Positions 17,326 through 25,813 of a stretch of DNA of 32,151 bases are shown here, piece after piece. The position numbers and the translations under genes are program-made. Each line of letters opens with the position of its first letter. The first letter of the stretch is position 1. The notes under the pieces were generated by a model. It was not told the DNA's origin. It was given only the letters and a program-made list of their open reading frames with translations, and ran no database searches. This stretch comes from an uncultured Bacteroidia bacterium (GTDB taxonomy: Bacteria > Bacteroidota > Bacteroidia > Bacteroidales > F082): assembly GCA_902769875.1 (NCBI GenBank), contig CACXQV010000026.1:1-32151 (forward strand), written 5' to 3'.

Positions 17326-18782
17326 TCAGTGTTGTTACTATTATTGCCGATGATTTCCCAATGACCTCCCTTGTCGGGGCCTACGCGGCGGATGATGCCT
17401 TGGACTTGAAGATTGCGAAGATGTTCCTGCACGTTTCGAGGAGCAATACCTACCTCTTCCGAAATAGTCCGTGCTGAAGCATAGGGATTCTTCCACACAA
17501 TTTTTACTATACGCCCGCGCATCGTAGATAATTTTTCTGCGATGCTTTCTACGATGTCTTCTGCGATGCTTTCTACGATGTTATTTGTATGGTAATCCTC
17601 TTTTGTTTTGATGATTTTCCTCACGCTTTTCTCGACAATTCCTGTGTTTAATGCATCATTTGCCCCCGCATTCTCTGCATTGTTTGAAATAAATTTTAGC
17701 ATAATATCGCCAGGATGCACGGTGTATTCAGGTTCGGGAATGCCGTAGTTCTTGCAGAGTGTGCAGATCTTTTCTATTCCACGCCCCCAACTTTCGATGA
17801 AGCCCGCGCGGAAAAAAGTGTTGGCAATGTCGGGGTTGTGCGGCAGCGAGCGGTGCTTCTGCATAAGCGTTTCGGCTGTCCAAGTGTCGGGAAAGACGCA
17901 ATCGTTGCTGATGTAGAGTTTGTCGCTGTAAACGCTTATCTGAACGGGTATGCCTGCCGAAAAATCTTGGTGGATGAGAGCGTTGAAGATGGCTTCGCGC
18001 ACAGCGTCTTTGGGGTAGGGATAGTGTTCGATGCGCGTGATGTTGTCGTATGAAATTTCGGCAATCAGGTATTTGGTGTAAAGCAGGTCGATGGTGCGCT
18101 CTGCCTGCATCATAAGCGAACCGTGAATTTCGTCTTGATAGCGTATGTCGGCATCGTTAAGGAAATACCCAATCTTGACCCAAGAGCCGGTAATCCACTT
18201 TTCGGGATTGCGGTGAAACAACAAGATAGCGGCCCTTTTCAGCTTGCCGTCGTCATAAAGGTTAAGGCTTTCCAACAGTTGTATGCGGGAAAGTCGCAAG
18301 TCGTCTTCGCTCATACGTCCGCTTCGGATGGCCTCGCGTTTGAAAATGTCGAAACTCTCCTTGTCCAAATCTTCTTCCGTCACATTTTCGATGGGAACGG
18401 AATCCCACGTCTTTCCTGTTTTCTTCAGCAGGAAACGGGTAAGCGCCGTGCCTTGCAGAAGTTGTTTGGTGCTTCCGCTTCGGTAATGGTATTCGCCCCT
18501 ATAGTTCACGGGATATTCGTGAACAGGGACGGAGATGACCACGACATCCTTTCCTTCCGTTTCCGACAATTCAACATCCACAACGATTCCCATTGTGTCG
18601 CGCACCTTATTGGGAATGTCTTCCATAAGTTTCTTGGCATTCTTCACACCGACAACATTTCCATCGTCATCAATGCCGATATACAGTTTGCCACCCTGCG
18701 CGTTGGCAAAGCCGCAAATCCACTTCAGGTATTCGTCGCGCCACGACTCCTTGAACTCTATGTTTTGGTTTTCCGTGTTCAT
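17322..18782 (-). CDS. AlbA_2 (Schlafen-type) domain ATP-binding protein with C-terminal wHTH, copy A
   Basis: First gene of the tandem set, 486 aa from ATG 18782 (MNTENQNIEFKESW). The frame is open to 18872, but the upstream residues are not shared with the paralogues and would lie upstream of the -7 box at 18807. The N-terminal AlbA_2 domain contains FANAQGGKLYIGIDDDGNV. The middle includes the HATPase_c_4-like segment ending IESWGRGIEKICTLCKNYG. A short repeated linker (DIVESIAE, twice) precedes a winged helix (NPYASARTISEEVGIAPRNV) and the same RRVGPDKGGHWEIIG ending as copy B. Copies A and B diverge strongly in the middle but are almost identical at both ends, suggesting gene conversion or recombination between them. 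Confidence 0.85.
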   Translation of the reverse strand: MNTENQNIEFKESWRDEYLKWICGFANAQGGKLYIGIDDDGNVVGVKNAKKLMEDIPNKVRDTMGIVVDVELSETEGKDVVVISVPVHEYPVNYRGEYHYRSGSTKQLLQGTALTRFLLKKTGKTWDSVPIENVTEEDLDKESFDIFKREAIRSGRMSEDDLRLSRIQLLESLNLYDDGKLKRAAILLFHRNPEKWITGSWVKIGYFLNDADIRYQDEIHGSLMMQAERTIDLLYTKYLIAEISYDNITRIEHYPYPKDAVREAIFNALIHQDFSAGIPVQISVYSDKLYISNDCVFPDTWTAETLMQKHRSLPHNPDIANTFFRAGFIESWGRGIEKICTLCKNYGIPEPEYTVHPGDIMLKFISNNAENAGANDALNTGIVEKSVRKIIKTKEDYHTNNIVESIAEDIVESIAEKLSTMRGRIVKIVWKNPYASARTISEEVGIAPRNVQEHLRNLQVQGIIRRVGPDKGGHWEIIGNNSNNTE

Positions 18783-18806
18783 ACACCGAATGGAGATTAT
18801 TGCCTG

Positions 18807-18814
18807 CAAAAGTA
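18807..18814 (-). promoter_or_regulatory. -7 box for the AlbA_2 gene cluster
   Basis: TACTTTTG on the minus strand, about 24 bases upstream of ATG 18782. No good -33 TTTG is seen at normal spacing. Confidence 0.5.
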
Positions 18815-18944
18815 CAAATTTTTCCGAACAAACGGGAAACTGTTTCCAAATGACATCATCGACTTCAATCACCCTTCTTGTTCACCAGCAATCCCAATAA
18901 CGCAACAAAATCACGAACTTTTCCCGAAACATCAAAGTATTTCC

Positions 18945-18952
18945 TACCTTTG
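18945..18952 (+). promoter_or_regulatory. -7 box for the DUF3667 gene
   Basis: TACCTTTG on the plus strand, 21 bases before the ATG at 18974. It lies back to back with the divergent AlbA_2 promoter. Confidence 0.5.
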
Positions 18953-18973
18953 CCCCATCAAATCCGAATCCTT

Positions 18974-19837
18974 ATGCAAAACAAAATACAAACTGAAGTC
19001 GAAGCCCAAGCAAAAACCACCCATTGCCTCAACTGCGGCACCGAGTTCGAAGGGAATTTCTGCCCCGAGTGTGGGCAAAATGCCGAGACTGGACGCTTTA
19101 CGATGCGCTTCATTTTCGAGAACCTTATAGCGGCTTTCACAAGCAAGGACGGCGGTGTTTGGTTCACCCTCAAGAATTTGTTCACCCGTCCGGGCCTGAT
19201 GATTGTTGAAATTCTCAACGGCAAACGCAGAAAATACTTCTCCCCTTTCCCGATGCTGTTTTTCGCCTTGACGGTTTACATCCTTTTGGCCTCGGTTACA
19301 GGTAGCCGCGACGAATATCGCCAAGCCGAACAATCGTATTCGAATATCGAAATCACCAAAGATGGCGAATCTGATGAGCAGAGCATGGATTATACGGAAC
19401 GCTACAATCGCGTGAGAAAGATGGGCAGCAATTGCATTAAGTTTTACAACAACCATTACACCGTGGTGTTTATGTTGACGCTTCCGCTGTTCCTATTTGC
19501 CGCAAGGGTTTGTTTTGGGAAAAGCAACAGGAAGCGTTACTATCGCGCAGAATATCTTGTTGCCATCACCTATTCGATGGTTATGGTGGTCATTTACCTA
19601 TGGTTTGTAAGTTTAATGTATCTCATTTCACAAAGCATTTCAGACAGGATGAGTTCGTTCATGCCCTTTGCCTTTGTCGTGGCCTTTACGGTCTGTTTTC
19701 GGAAAATGATGGGATTCGGCATCAAGAAAACCGCTTGGCGAAGCCTTTTGACAGTGGCGCTATATTACACGACATTAGGCTTCATTGCGTTAATCAGCAT
19801 CGTTTTCGGGATCATTGTTTTGAAAAAATTTGTGTAA
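18974..19837 (+). CDS. DUF3667 family membrane protein with N-terminal zinc ribbon
   Basis: A 287-aa protein starting at MQNKIQTEVE. A C-x2-C pair occurs twice (HCLNCG and FCPECG), forming a short zinc ribbon at residues about 16-35. The segment FTMRFIFENLIAAFTSKDGG and LFTRPGLMIVEILNGKRRKY are hallmarks of DUF3667. Several hydrophobic spans follow (around FPMLFFALTVYILLA, VVFMLTLPLFLFAA, YLVAITYSMVMVVIYLW, FVVAFTV and the C-terminus), so it is a polytopic inner-membrane protein of unknown function, common in Bacteroidetes. It is the only clear plus-strand intact gene in the window. It converges on trkH with just 14 bases between the stops and no visible terminator. Confidence 0.8.
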   Translation: MQNKIQTEVEAQAKTTHCLNCGTEFEGNFCPECGQNAETGRFTMRFIFENLIAAFTSKDGGVWFTLKNLFTRPGLMIVEILNGKRRKYFSPFPMLFFALTVYILLASVTGSRDEYRQAEQSYSNIEITKDGESDEQSMDYTERYNRVRKMGSNCIKFYNNHYTVVFMLTLPLFLFAARVCFGKSNRKRYYRAEYLVAITYSMVMVVIYLWFVSLMYLISQSISDRMSSFMPFAFVVAFTVCFRKMMGFGIKKTAWRSLLTVALYYTTLGFIALISIVFGIIVLKKFV

Positions 19838-19851
19838 CGGAAACAATCTTG

Positions 19852-21354
19852 TCACTTTGCCCGCCAGAAACTCGGCGTGAAAAGCAGCAGGATGGTGAAG
19901 ATTTCGAGACGTCCGACGAGCATGTCGAACGAAAGCAGCCATTTGGCAGCGGCGGGGATGGCGTCGAAATTGGCGCTCGGCCCTGTGATGCCTGAGCCGG
20001 GGCCGTAGTTGCTGAAACAGGTCAGGAAAGAGATTGCGCCATCTTCGAGAGGCATGCCGAGTGCGGTCAGCACCACCAAATTGAGCATAAAGACCATGAT
20101 GAAGAGCGAGAAGAACGACAACACGCGCTTCAGGCTGAGGTCGTCGACGTTCTGTCCCGAAATCTTGATGGAATACATGCTCGACGAGTGCATCAGCTCT
20201 TTGATGGTCTTTTTGAAATACTTGAACAACACGATGACACGCACCATCTTGATGCCGCCGCTGGTGGAGCCCGCGCAGCCCCCCACAATCATCATCGCCA
20301 CCGTCGGGATGAGAAAGATGCGGCCCCAGCTGTCGTAGTCGTAGTTGCTGCCTTGGAAGCCTGTATTCGAGAGAAGGGCCACCACATGGAACAGGGCGGT
20401 GCGAACACGGTCGCCGGCGGTATCGGGATGCGATGCCAACTGGGTGTCGTCGATAACGCTGAAACGGGGCGCGAAATAAAACCGCAAGACAAACAGCAAA
20501 GTGAATCCCAGAATGGCCAACAGGTACCAATGCAGCTCTTCGTTGCGCCGAATCACGTCGAAACGGCGGTTGAACATGAAATGATACATCGCGAAGTTGA
20601 TGCCCGACAGCAGCATGAAGAAGATGCAGACGTATTCGATGTAATTCGACTGGAAATAGCCGATGCTGGCCTGATGGGTGCTGAAGCCGCCCGTGGCGAT
20701 GGTCGCCATGGCGTGGCACACGGCATCAAACTTGTTCATCGGGCCCAAATGATAGCAAAAGGCGCAGAGCAAGGTCAAGGCGATATAGATGAACCACAGC
20801 AAACGCGAAGTGGCTGCCGTGGTAGGCGCCAGTTTCTCCACACTCAAGCCCGGGGCTTCGGCTGCAAAAAGCGACATCTTTTTCGAGCCTTTGGCCACGG
20901 AAGGGATGAAGGCAAGGGTGAACACCACCACTCCCAAGCCGCCCAACCATTGCATGATGCATCGCCAAAACAGGATGCCGTGCGGCTGGTAGTCGATGTG
21001 GCTGAGCACCGTGGCGCCTGTGGTCGAGAAGCCCGACATGGTCTCGAAGAATGCATCGGTAACATTGTCGACCGTGCCATACATCAGGAAAGGAAGCATG
21101 CCGAATACAGAAAGCAACACCCAAGCCAACGCCACCACCAAAAAGGTGTCGCGGATTTGCAACCCCTTCTGTTTCGAAAGATTGCCGATGTTGTATAGCA
21201 ACAGCCCCAAAGCGCCCGTCAGGCCGGCAACGATGAGGAACTCGTCCATATCGGCTTCGCCAGCCACACGGTGGTAGTGAGCCGCCACCGCCGCCGTCAG
21301 CAACAGCGCCGCCGACTCAATCATAAACAGCACACCGAACAGCTTGCTTTTCAT
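19852..21354 (-). CDS. trkH: Potassium uptake protein TrkH
   Basis: A 500-aa polytopic membrane protein of the TrkH/KtrB family, the ion-conducting subunit that works with the cytoplasmic TrkA regulator. The four pore-loop selectivity segments are visible in order: FSTTGATV, ATGGFST, LSNTGFQG and FSNYGPGSG. GGCAGSTSGGIKM and the C-terminal WLLSFDMLVGRLEIFTILLL are also typical. Length is normal for the family. No trkA lies in the window. The start at 21354 (MKSKLFGVLF) leads straight into the first membrane helix. A 110-bp gap with palindromic and tandem repeats separates it from the DUF2750 gene upstream. Confidence 0.95.
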   Translation of the reverse strand: MKSKLFGVLFMIESAALLLTAAVAAHYHRVAGEADMDEFLIVAGLTGALGLLLYNIGNLSKQKGLQIRDTFLVVALAWVLLSVFGMLPFLMYGTVDNVTDAFFETMSGFSTTGATVLSHIDYQPHGILFWRCIMQWLGGLGVVVFTLAFIPSVAKGSKKMSLFAAEAPGLSVEKLAPTTAATSRLLWFIYIALTLLCAFCYHLGPMNKFDAVCHAMATIATGGFSTHQASIGYFQSNYIEYVCIFFMLLSGINFAMYHFMFNRRFDVIRRNEELHWYLLAILGFTLLFVLRFYFAPRFSVIDDTQLASHPDTAGDRVRTALFHVVALLSNTGFQGSNYDYDSWGRIFLIPTVAMMIVGGCAGSTSGGIKMVRVIVLFKYFKKTIKELMHSSSMYSIKISGQNVDDLSLKRVLSFFSLFIMVFMLNLVVLTALGMPLEDGAISFLTCFSNYGPGSGITGPSANFDAIPAAAKWLLSFDMLVGRLEIFTILLLFTPSFWRAK

Positions 21355-21382
21355 ATTGTTTCATTTATCCTCCCCGATTGCC

Positions 21383-21462
21383 CCCGACGTTTCACGCCGG
21401 GTTGTGTTATTTCGCCCCTTCAGGGCTTTCTCCCAACTCTACACTCTAAACTCTACACTCTA
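21383..21462. repeat. Small palindromes and a 14-bp tandem duplication upstream of trkH
   Basis: An imperfect hairpin CCCGACG/CGCCGGG (21383-21401), the palindrome GCCCCTTCAGGGC (21414-21426) and two tandem copies of ACTCTACACTCTAA (21435-21448, 21449-21462) fill the gap between the DUF2750 stop and trkH. The first palindrome type recurs at 5568-5661. Confidence 0.6.
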
Positions 21463-21464
21463 AA

Positions 21465-21869
21465 CTAACCCCACGGCTGCGCCCAGCCTTCGCCGTAGTC
21501 GAAGTCGTCTTCGTCGTTGTCTTCTTCCTTATAGGAGTGGTCGGAATAGGGCTTCACCCAAGTGCGGAACTTCTGCGAAGGGATGGCCGTAATCTCGCCG
21601 TCGCCCGAAGGCGAAACGGCGATGTCGATGTCGTCGCTTGCCAACTCCTTCAGCCAGTGCTCCAGTTCCGAGAAGCCCATGTCCGTCACCGTATAGCCTT
21701 CCCACTCGCCTTGGGCTGCCTTCTCGGCCAATTCCTCTGATTCCCAAAGCGGTATGTAGGGTTCACCGTCATTGTCCTCCAACATGGCGAAAAAGCCTTC
21801 CTTGGCTTCGAGCAGCCACACTTTCCTCGTTTCGAGGATGGCATTCAAAAAACTCTCCAACTTTTCCAT
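21465..21869 (-). CDS. DUF2750 family protein
   Basis: A 134-aa acidic cytosolic protein. The pattern FLNAILETRKVWLLEAKEGF, then IPLWESEELAEKAA and ELEHWLKELASDDIDIAVSP, is the DUF2750 signature. The C-terminal tail is rich in D, E and Y (KEEDNDEDDFDYGEG). I start at MEKLESF (21869). The frame is open further upstream to 22004, but that part overlaps yidC and reads as low-complexity shadow sequence. It follows the yidC stop by one base, so it is probably translated from the yidC message. Function is unknown. Confidence 0.85.
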   Translation of the reverse strand: MEKLESFLNAILETRKVWLLEAKEGFFAMLEDNDGEPYIPLWESEELAEKAAQGEWEGYTVTDMGFSELEHWLKELASDDIDIAVSPSGDGEITAIPSQKFRTWVKPYSDHSYKEEDNDEDDFDYGEGWAQPWG

Positions 21870-21870
21870 G

Positions 21871-23814
21871 TCAACGTTTCCTTTGTTGTTGCTGCAACTT
21901 GGCCTGCTGTTTCTGAGCCTCTTCGAGACGCTTCTGGAAGTTGCTCTTCTTCTGTGGCTTCTTCTTGTTTTCCTCGATGGTGGCACGCACCTTGTCCTCG
22001 TCAATCATCTTGCGGAAGATGAACATTTGGATGAAGGTGATGATGTTGACGAGCATATAGTAATAGCTCAAACCTGCCGAATAGTTGTTGAAGATGGCGA
22101 AGAACATGATGGGCATGAGATACATCATCCACTTCATGGGCTTCATCTGCGGGTTGCTCGAATAGTCCATCTGCTTGTTGTTCACCCAAGTATAGATGAG
22201 CGTGGTGATGGTCATCAGTATGGTGAACAGGCTGAGGTGGTCCATGCCGAGGAACCTTGGGAACTCAACGATGCTGTCGTAGGTCGAGAGGTCGTCGGCC
22301 CAAAGGAAGGGCTGCTGGCGCAACTCGATACTGGCCGGGAAGAAACGGAAGATGGCGACGAGGATGGGGAACTGCAACAAGGCGGGCAAGCATCCCGAAG
22401 CGGGACTCACGCCGGCCTGTTTTTGCAGGTTCAGCACGGCTTGCTGTTTCTTCATCGCGTCTTCTTCCTTGGGGTATTTCGCGTTGATGGCCTCCATTTC
22501 AGGCTTCAGCACACGGGTGATGGCCGACGACTTGTAGGACTTGAACGCCAAGGGGAACAGCAAGGTCTTGATGAGGATGGTAAGGATCAGGATGACGATG
22601 CCGTAGTTCCAGCCATAGCTGCTCAGCCAATTGAAAACGGCGATAACGCCATAGTTGATCCACCGGATGAGGAAGAAGTTACCCAAGTTGATTTGGTCTT
22701 GAAGTCCTATTCCATAGCTGCGCAAGGTCTTGAAGTGGTTGGGGCCGAAATAGAGTTGCATCGGGATGATGTTGGTCTCTGCCTTCATATCGTAAGGCAC
22801 CTCGATATTGGCCGACATCGACTTGATGTAGCGCGGGTTGTTCGACTTGCGCGTTATCATAGCCATGTGGGCGTTCTCGAACTCGTTTTTGGCCACAATC
22901 ACGTTGCAGAAGAAACGTTGCTTGAACGACACCCATTTCAGCTTGCTGTTCACCGTTTGCTCGCCGTCCTTTTGCTCGTTGAGGTGGTCAACGTCCTTGT
23001 CGGTCAGTGAACGGTAGTACACCGATTCGCCGGCAAAACGGTCGGTGCTCTTTTCCTGTTTCAGCAGGTCGACGGCCCAATCGATGGACATATAGTCGGC
23101 GTTGGTGGCAATCACATCCTTCAGCCCGACGGTGCGGATGTCGAAGTCGAGCATATAGTTGTCGTCGCGCACGGTATAGACATATTCAAGGTATTTGCCC
23201 GGCTCATCGGTGAGCAGGCGCATGGTGAACACGATGCTGTCGCCTTCCCTCACCGTCATATCGCCGCCCGAATAGGGTTTCCCGTTGACGAGAGGCTGGA
23301 AATAGAACTGCGACGTGTTGACGATGCGGTTTTGGGCGAAAAACGACAGGTCGAACCTCACCGTCTCGGGGTCGAACGACATCAGCGCCAGCGAGTCGTA
23401 GGTCTTGTATTCCTTCAGTTCCACACGCTTCAAGAAGCCGCCTTTGTTGGTGAAGGTCAGGCGTTGCAGCTTGTTCTCGATGGTGAACATCTGTTCCTCG
23501 CCATTGGCTGAGGCGGCAAAGACGCCGAATTTGTCGCGCAGGGCGTTGTGCAGCTGTTGGGCCTTGCCAAGCGAATCCAAGCCCGGCAGTTGGGCCGTGT
23601 CGGTCTGCAAAGCCGCCAATTGGGCGTCGGCCTGACGGCGTTCTGCCTCTCGGATGGAATCCAAGGCCATTTGTTCAAGTCGAACCCGCCGGATAGAGTC
23701 ATGAATGCGCTGTTGCTCAGCCATTTGCTCTTTCGTTGGGGTCATAAAATACATCCAGCCGAAAAGGATGGCCGCGATGAGGATGAAACCAATTAAAGTG
23801 TTTTTATTGTTCAT
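21871..23814 (-). CDS. yidC: Membrane protein insertase YidC
   Basis: A 647-aa protein of the YidC/Oxa1 family that inserts and folds inner-membrane proteins, alone or with SecYEG. The N-terminal anchor is residues about 5-23. The large periplasmic beta-domain follows, with a charged Q- and R-rich linker near residues 30-70. The conserved insertase core carries the membrane helices around WLSSYGWNYGIVILILTILI, GCLPALLQFPILVAIFRFFP and MMYLMPIMFFAIFNNYSAGL. A basic coiled C-terminus (KKPQKKSNFQKRLEEA) is typical of ribosome contact. Length fits Bacteroidetes YidC. The -7 box TATTTTTG at 23848-23841 supports the ATG at 23814. The DUF2750 gene follows by one base. Confidence 0.97.
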   Translation of the reverse strand: MNNKNTLIGFILIAAILFGWMYFMTPTKEQMAEQQRIHDSIRRVRLEQMALDSIREAERRQADAQLAALQTDTAQLPGLDSLGKAQQLHNALRDKFGVFAASANGEEQMFTIENKLQRLTFTNKGGFLKRVELKEYKTYDSLALMSFDPETVRFDLSFFAQNRIVNTSQFYFQPLVNGKPYSGGDMTVREGDSIVFTMRLLTDEPGKYLEYVYTVRDDNYMLDFDIRTVGLKDVIATNADYMSIDWAVDLLKQEKSTDRFAGESVYYRSLTDKDVDHLNEQKDGEQTVNSKLKWVSFKQRFFCNVIVAKNEFENAHMAMITRKSNNPRYIKSMSANIEVPYDMKAETNIIPMQLYFGPNHFKTLRSYGIGLQDQINLGNFFLIRWINYGVIAVFNWLSSYGWNYGIVILILTILIKTLLFPLAFKSYKSSAITRVLKPEMEAINAKYPKEEDAMKKQQAVLNLQKQAGVSPASGCLPALLQFPILVAIFRFFPASIELRQQPFLWADDLSTYDSIVEFPRFLGMDHLSLFTILMTITTLIYTWVNNKQMDYSSNPQMKPMKWMMYLMPIMFFAIFNNYSAGLSYYYMLVNIITFIQMFIFRKMIDEDKVRATIEENKKKPQKKSNFQKRLEEAQKQQAKLQQQQRKR

Positions 23815-23840
23815 TGGGAATGATTTTTCGAAATGAGCGG

Positions 23841-23848
23841 CAAAAATA
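23841..23848 (-). promoter_or_regulatory. -7 box of yidC
   Basis: TATTTTTG on the minus strand, about 27 bases before the yidC start. It abuts the U-tract of the gap terminator. No convincing -33 element. Confidence 0.45.
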
Positions 23849-23850
23849 CA

Positions 23851-23878
23851 AAAAAAAGTGTCCCGTGGGACACTTTTT
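23851..23878 (-). terminator. Terminator of gap
   Basis: Near-perfect hairpin GTGTCCC/GGGACAC flanked by A7 and T5, so it has the form of a bidirectional rho-independent terminator between gap and yidC. Confidence 0.85.
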
Positions 23879-23888
23879 CGTTGAAACC

Positions 23889-23906
23889 TTCACCCGAATG
23901 GGTGAA
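23889..23906 (-). other. Second hairpin in the gap 3' untranslated region
   Basis: TTCACCC and GGGTGAA around a 4-base loop, 10 bases after the gap stop and before the terminator. There is no U-tract, so it is more likely an mRNA-stabilising stem than a terminator. Confidence 0.5.
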
Positions 23907-23916
23907 AACTTACATT

Positions 23917-25371
23917 TTAATAATAACGATAGCTCTTCACCTGGCCGATGTGGCGGGCGAGGCGGACCACTTGGTTGCTGTAGCCGAACTCGTTGTCGTA
24001 CCACAGATAGAGGATCACGGTCTTGCCGTCGGCGCTGACCTTGGTGGCCGGAGCGTCGAAGATGCAGGCGCAGCTGTCGCCGATGCCGTCGCTGCTGACG
24101 AACTCGGTGTTGTTGCTGAAACGGATTTGCTCGATGAGGTTGCCCTCAAGGCAGGCGATGCGGAAGGCCTCGTTCACTTCTTCGACGGTGGTTTCGCGTT
24201 CGAGGTCGAGGGCGAGGACGGCCAACGACACATCAGGCGTAGGCACACGCACGGCGTTGCTCGTCAGTTTGCCTTTCAGTTCGGGGATGGCCTTGGCGGC
24301 GGCCTTGCCGGCACCCGTCTCGGTGATGACCATGTTCAACGGGGCTGAACGGCCACGACGCTCTTTCTTGTGGTAGTTGTCAAGCAGGTTCTGGTCGTTG
24401 GTGTAGCTGTGGATGGTCTCGATGTGGCCCTTCACGATGCCGAAGTTCTTCAGCATGACCTGCAGGCCAGGCACGATGGCGTTGGTGGTGCAGGAAGCAG
24501 CCGAGAAGATGGTCTCGTTTTCGAGGTCGAGCGTGTCTTGGTTGACGCCGTAAACCACATTCGGGATGTCACCCTTGCCGGGAGCGGTGAGCAGCACCTT
24601 GGCCACACCCTTGGCTTGGAGGTGGCGGGCCAACGACTCCCTGTCGCGGAAGGCGCCGGTGTTGTCGATGAGCAATGCATCCTTGATGCCATATTGCGTA
24701 TAGTCGAGGTCTTCGGGGTTCTTGGCTTCGAGGAAGAGAATCTTCTGTCCGTTGACCATCATGGCATTTTCGCCTTCAATGGGAGTGCAAACGCCGTGGA
24801 AGTAGCGGTGAACCGAGTCGGTGCGGAACAGGTTGATACGCTTGAGGATGTCCTCGGGCGAGTTTTTGCGGGTGACGATGGCGCGGACGCGAAGCGCATC
24901 GCCACGGCCGGCCATTTCCGTCATTTCGCGGCAGAGGATACGGCCGATACGACCGAAGCCGTAAAGGATGACATCCTGAACCTTGTTGCTGCGCGGCAGG
25001 GCGTCAATGATATAATTGAGCTTGTCGCGGACGAAAGCGGTGATGTTGTTGTTGTACTTCTCCTTCTCGTCAGTCCACTCCGAGTTGAGGCGGCCAAGGT
25101 CGATACGGGCGGGAGCGAGGTTCTCGGCCAAAAGGGCTTTGGCGATGAGCAGCGAGTCCTGCACGCGGACGGGTTTGCCCAACACGTTGGCGGCACGTAG
25201 GTGTTTGTTCAGGATCTTGCCCGAGCCACGGTTGACCAACAGCGAACGCAACATAATGAGTTCGACCGACTTGTCGTACCACAGCTTACCTACGATGTTG
25301 ATGAGTTCATTGGCGGCTTTTTCGTTTTCGTTCCAAGCCTTCAACGAGTTTTCGAAATTGTCATTGTTCAT
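23917..25371 (-). CDS. gap: Glyceraldehyde-3-phosphate dehydrogenase, long form
   Basis: A 484-aa GAPDH. It oxidises glyceraldehyde 3-phosphate to 1,3-bisphosphoglycerate with NAD(P)+ in the cytosol. An N-terminal helical extension of about 130 residues precedes the Rossmann motif YGFGRIGR (137-144). The catalytic cysteine is C294 in SAASCTTNAIVPG. Phosphate-binding RGRSAPLNM and the late NEFGYSNQVVRL motif are intact. Ordinary GAPDH is about 335 residues; the extended form is a known variant in Bacteroidetes and some other phyla. It is a single transcription unit, with the promoter at 25451-25458 and the terminator at 23851-23878. Confidence 0.95.
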   Translation of the reverse strand: MNNDNFENSLKAWNENEKAANELINIVGKLWYDKSVELIMLRSLLVNRGSGKILNKHLRAANVLGKPVRVQDSLLIAKALLAENLAPARIDLGRLNSEWTDEKEKYNNNITAFVRDKLNYIIDALPRSNKVQDVILYGFGRIGRILCREMTEMAGRGDALRVRAIVTRKNSPEDILKRINLFRTDSVHRYFHGVCTPIEGENAMMVNGQKILFLEAKNPEDLDYTQYGIKDALLIDNTGAFRDRESLARHLQAKGVAKVLLTAPGKGDIPNVVYGVNQDTLDLENETIFSAASCTTNAIVPGLQVMLKNFGIVKGHIETIHSYTNDQNLLDNYHKKERRGRSAPLNMVITETGAGKAAAKAIPELKGKLTSNAVRVPTPDVSLAVLALDLERETTVEEVNEAFRIACLEGNLIEQIRFSNNTEFVSSDGIGDSCACIFDAPATKVSADGKTVILYLWYDNEFGYSNQVVRLARHIGQVKSYRYY

Positions 25372-25423
25372 GATTGATTGTTTTTATTCTACATTGGGTT
25401 AGTGAGTTCAACACATAAAAACA

Positions 25424-25444
25424 TCCCTTCGACAGGCTCAGGAT
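25424..25444. repeat. Short dispersed inverted repeat in the gap leader
   Basis: CATCC and GGATG flank CTTCGACAGGCTCA. The core CTTCGACAGGCTCAG resembles a motif that recurs in intergenic DNA of many bacteria. It lies in the untranslated leader of gap. Confidence 0.4.
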
Positions 25445-25450
25445 GCGTGG

Positions 25451-25458
25451 CAAAGTTA
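25451..25458 (-). promoter_or_regulatory. -7 box of gap
   Basis: TAACTTTG on the minus strand, with CTTG at about -33 (25481-25478, spacer 19). It gives an untranslated leader of roughly 70 bases to the ATG at 25371. Confidence 0.55.
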
Positions 25459-25483
25459 GGGATAATTTCGATTCGAACAAGGG

Positions 25484-25521
25484 AAAAAAACAAAAAAGTG
25501 CTTTTCGCTCAAGAAAAGCAC
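25484..25521 (-). terminator. Terminator downstream of the CRISPR-Cas13b locus
   Basis: Stem GTGCTTTTC (25498-25506) and GAAAAGCAC (25513-25521) with a 6-base loop, followed on the minus strand by TTTTTTGTTTTTTT. It is oriented to stop transcripts coming from cas13b and the array before they enter gap. Confidence 0.8.
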
Positions 25522-25598
25522 AAAAAAAAGAAACATCTCGGCTTTTTTCCTGTCCCCCTCACTCCTTTTCCGTTGTTGTCACATCCTCCACAGGGTTA

Positions 25599-25813
25599 GC
25601 AGGCGGCCTCGCCTGCCGCTGTCATTACGGGTCCGCAGGGTTCGCAGGCGGCCTCGCCTGCTGCTGTCATCACCCTCCACAAGGTCCGCAGGCGGCCTCG
25701 CCTGCCGATGTCAATTGAAGCTGTGATGCTGTCAGTTATCAAACTGCGGGGACGCAGTTTGTTACAACTGTCATTACCCTCACTTTCTGGGTCCGCAGGC
25801 GGCCTCGCCTGCT
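25599..25813. repeat. Decayed distal end of the CRISPR array interleaved with a GC-rich palindrome
   Basis: The perfect palindrome GCAGGCGGCCTCGCCTGC occurs four times (25599-25616, 25644-25661, 25688-25705, 25795-25812). Three are immediately followed by the start of the CRISPR repeat: GCTGTCATTAC at 25618; GCTGTCATCACCCTCCA at 25663; and the first intact repeat at 25814. The third copy is followed by the weaker GATGTCAATT. Further repeat pieces are GCTGTCAGTTA at 25728 and CTGTCATTACCCTC at 25768-25781. Another hairpin (AAACTGCG/CGCAGTTT) lies at 25741-25760. These are degenerate old repeats with palindromic insertions. Confidence 0.7.

Noticed and set aside
21870-22004. Extended N-terminus of the DUF2750 protein overlapping yidC
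   Set aside because: The extra residues are a low-complexity R/S-rich shadow of the yidC 3' end; MEKLESF matches the family start.
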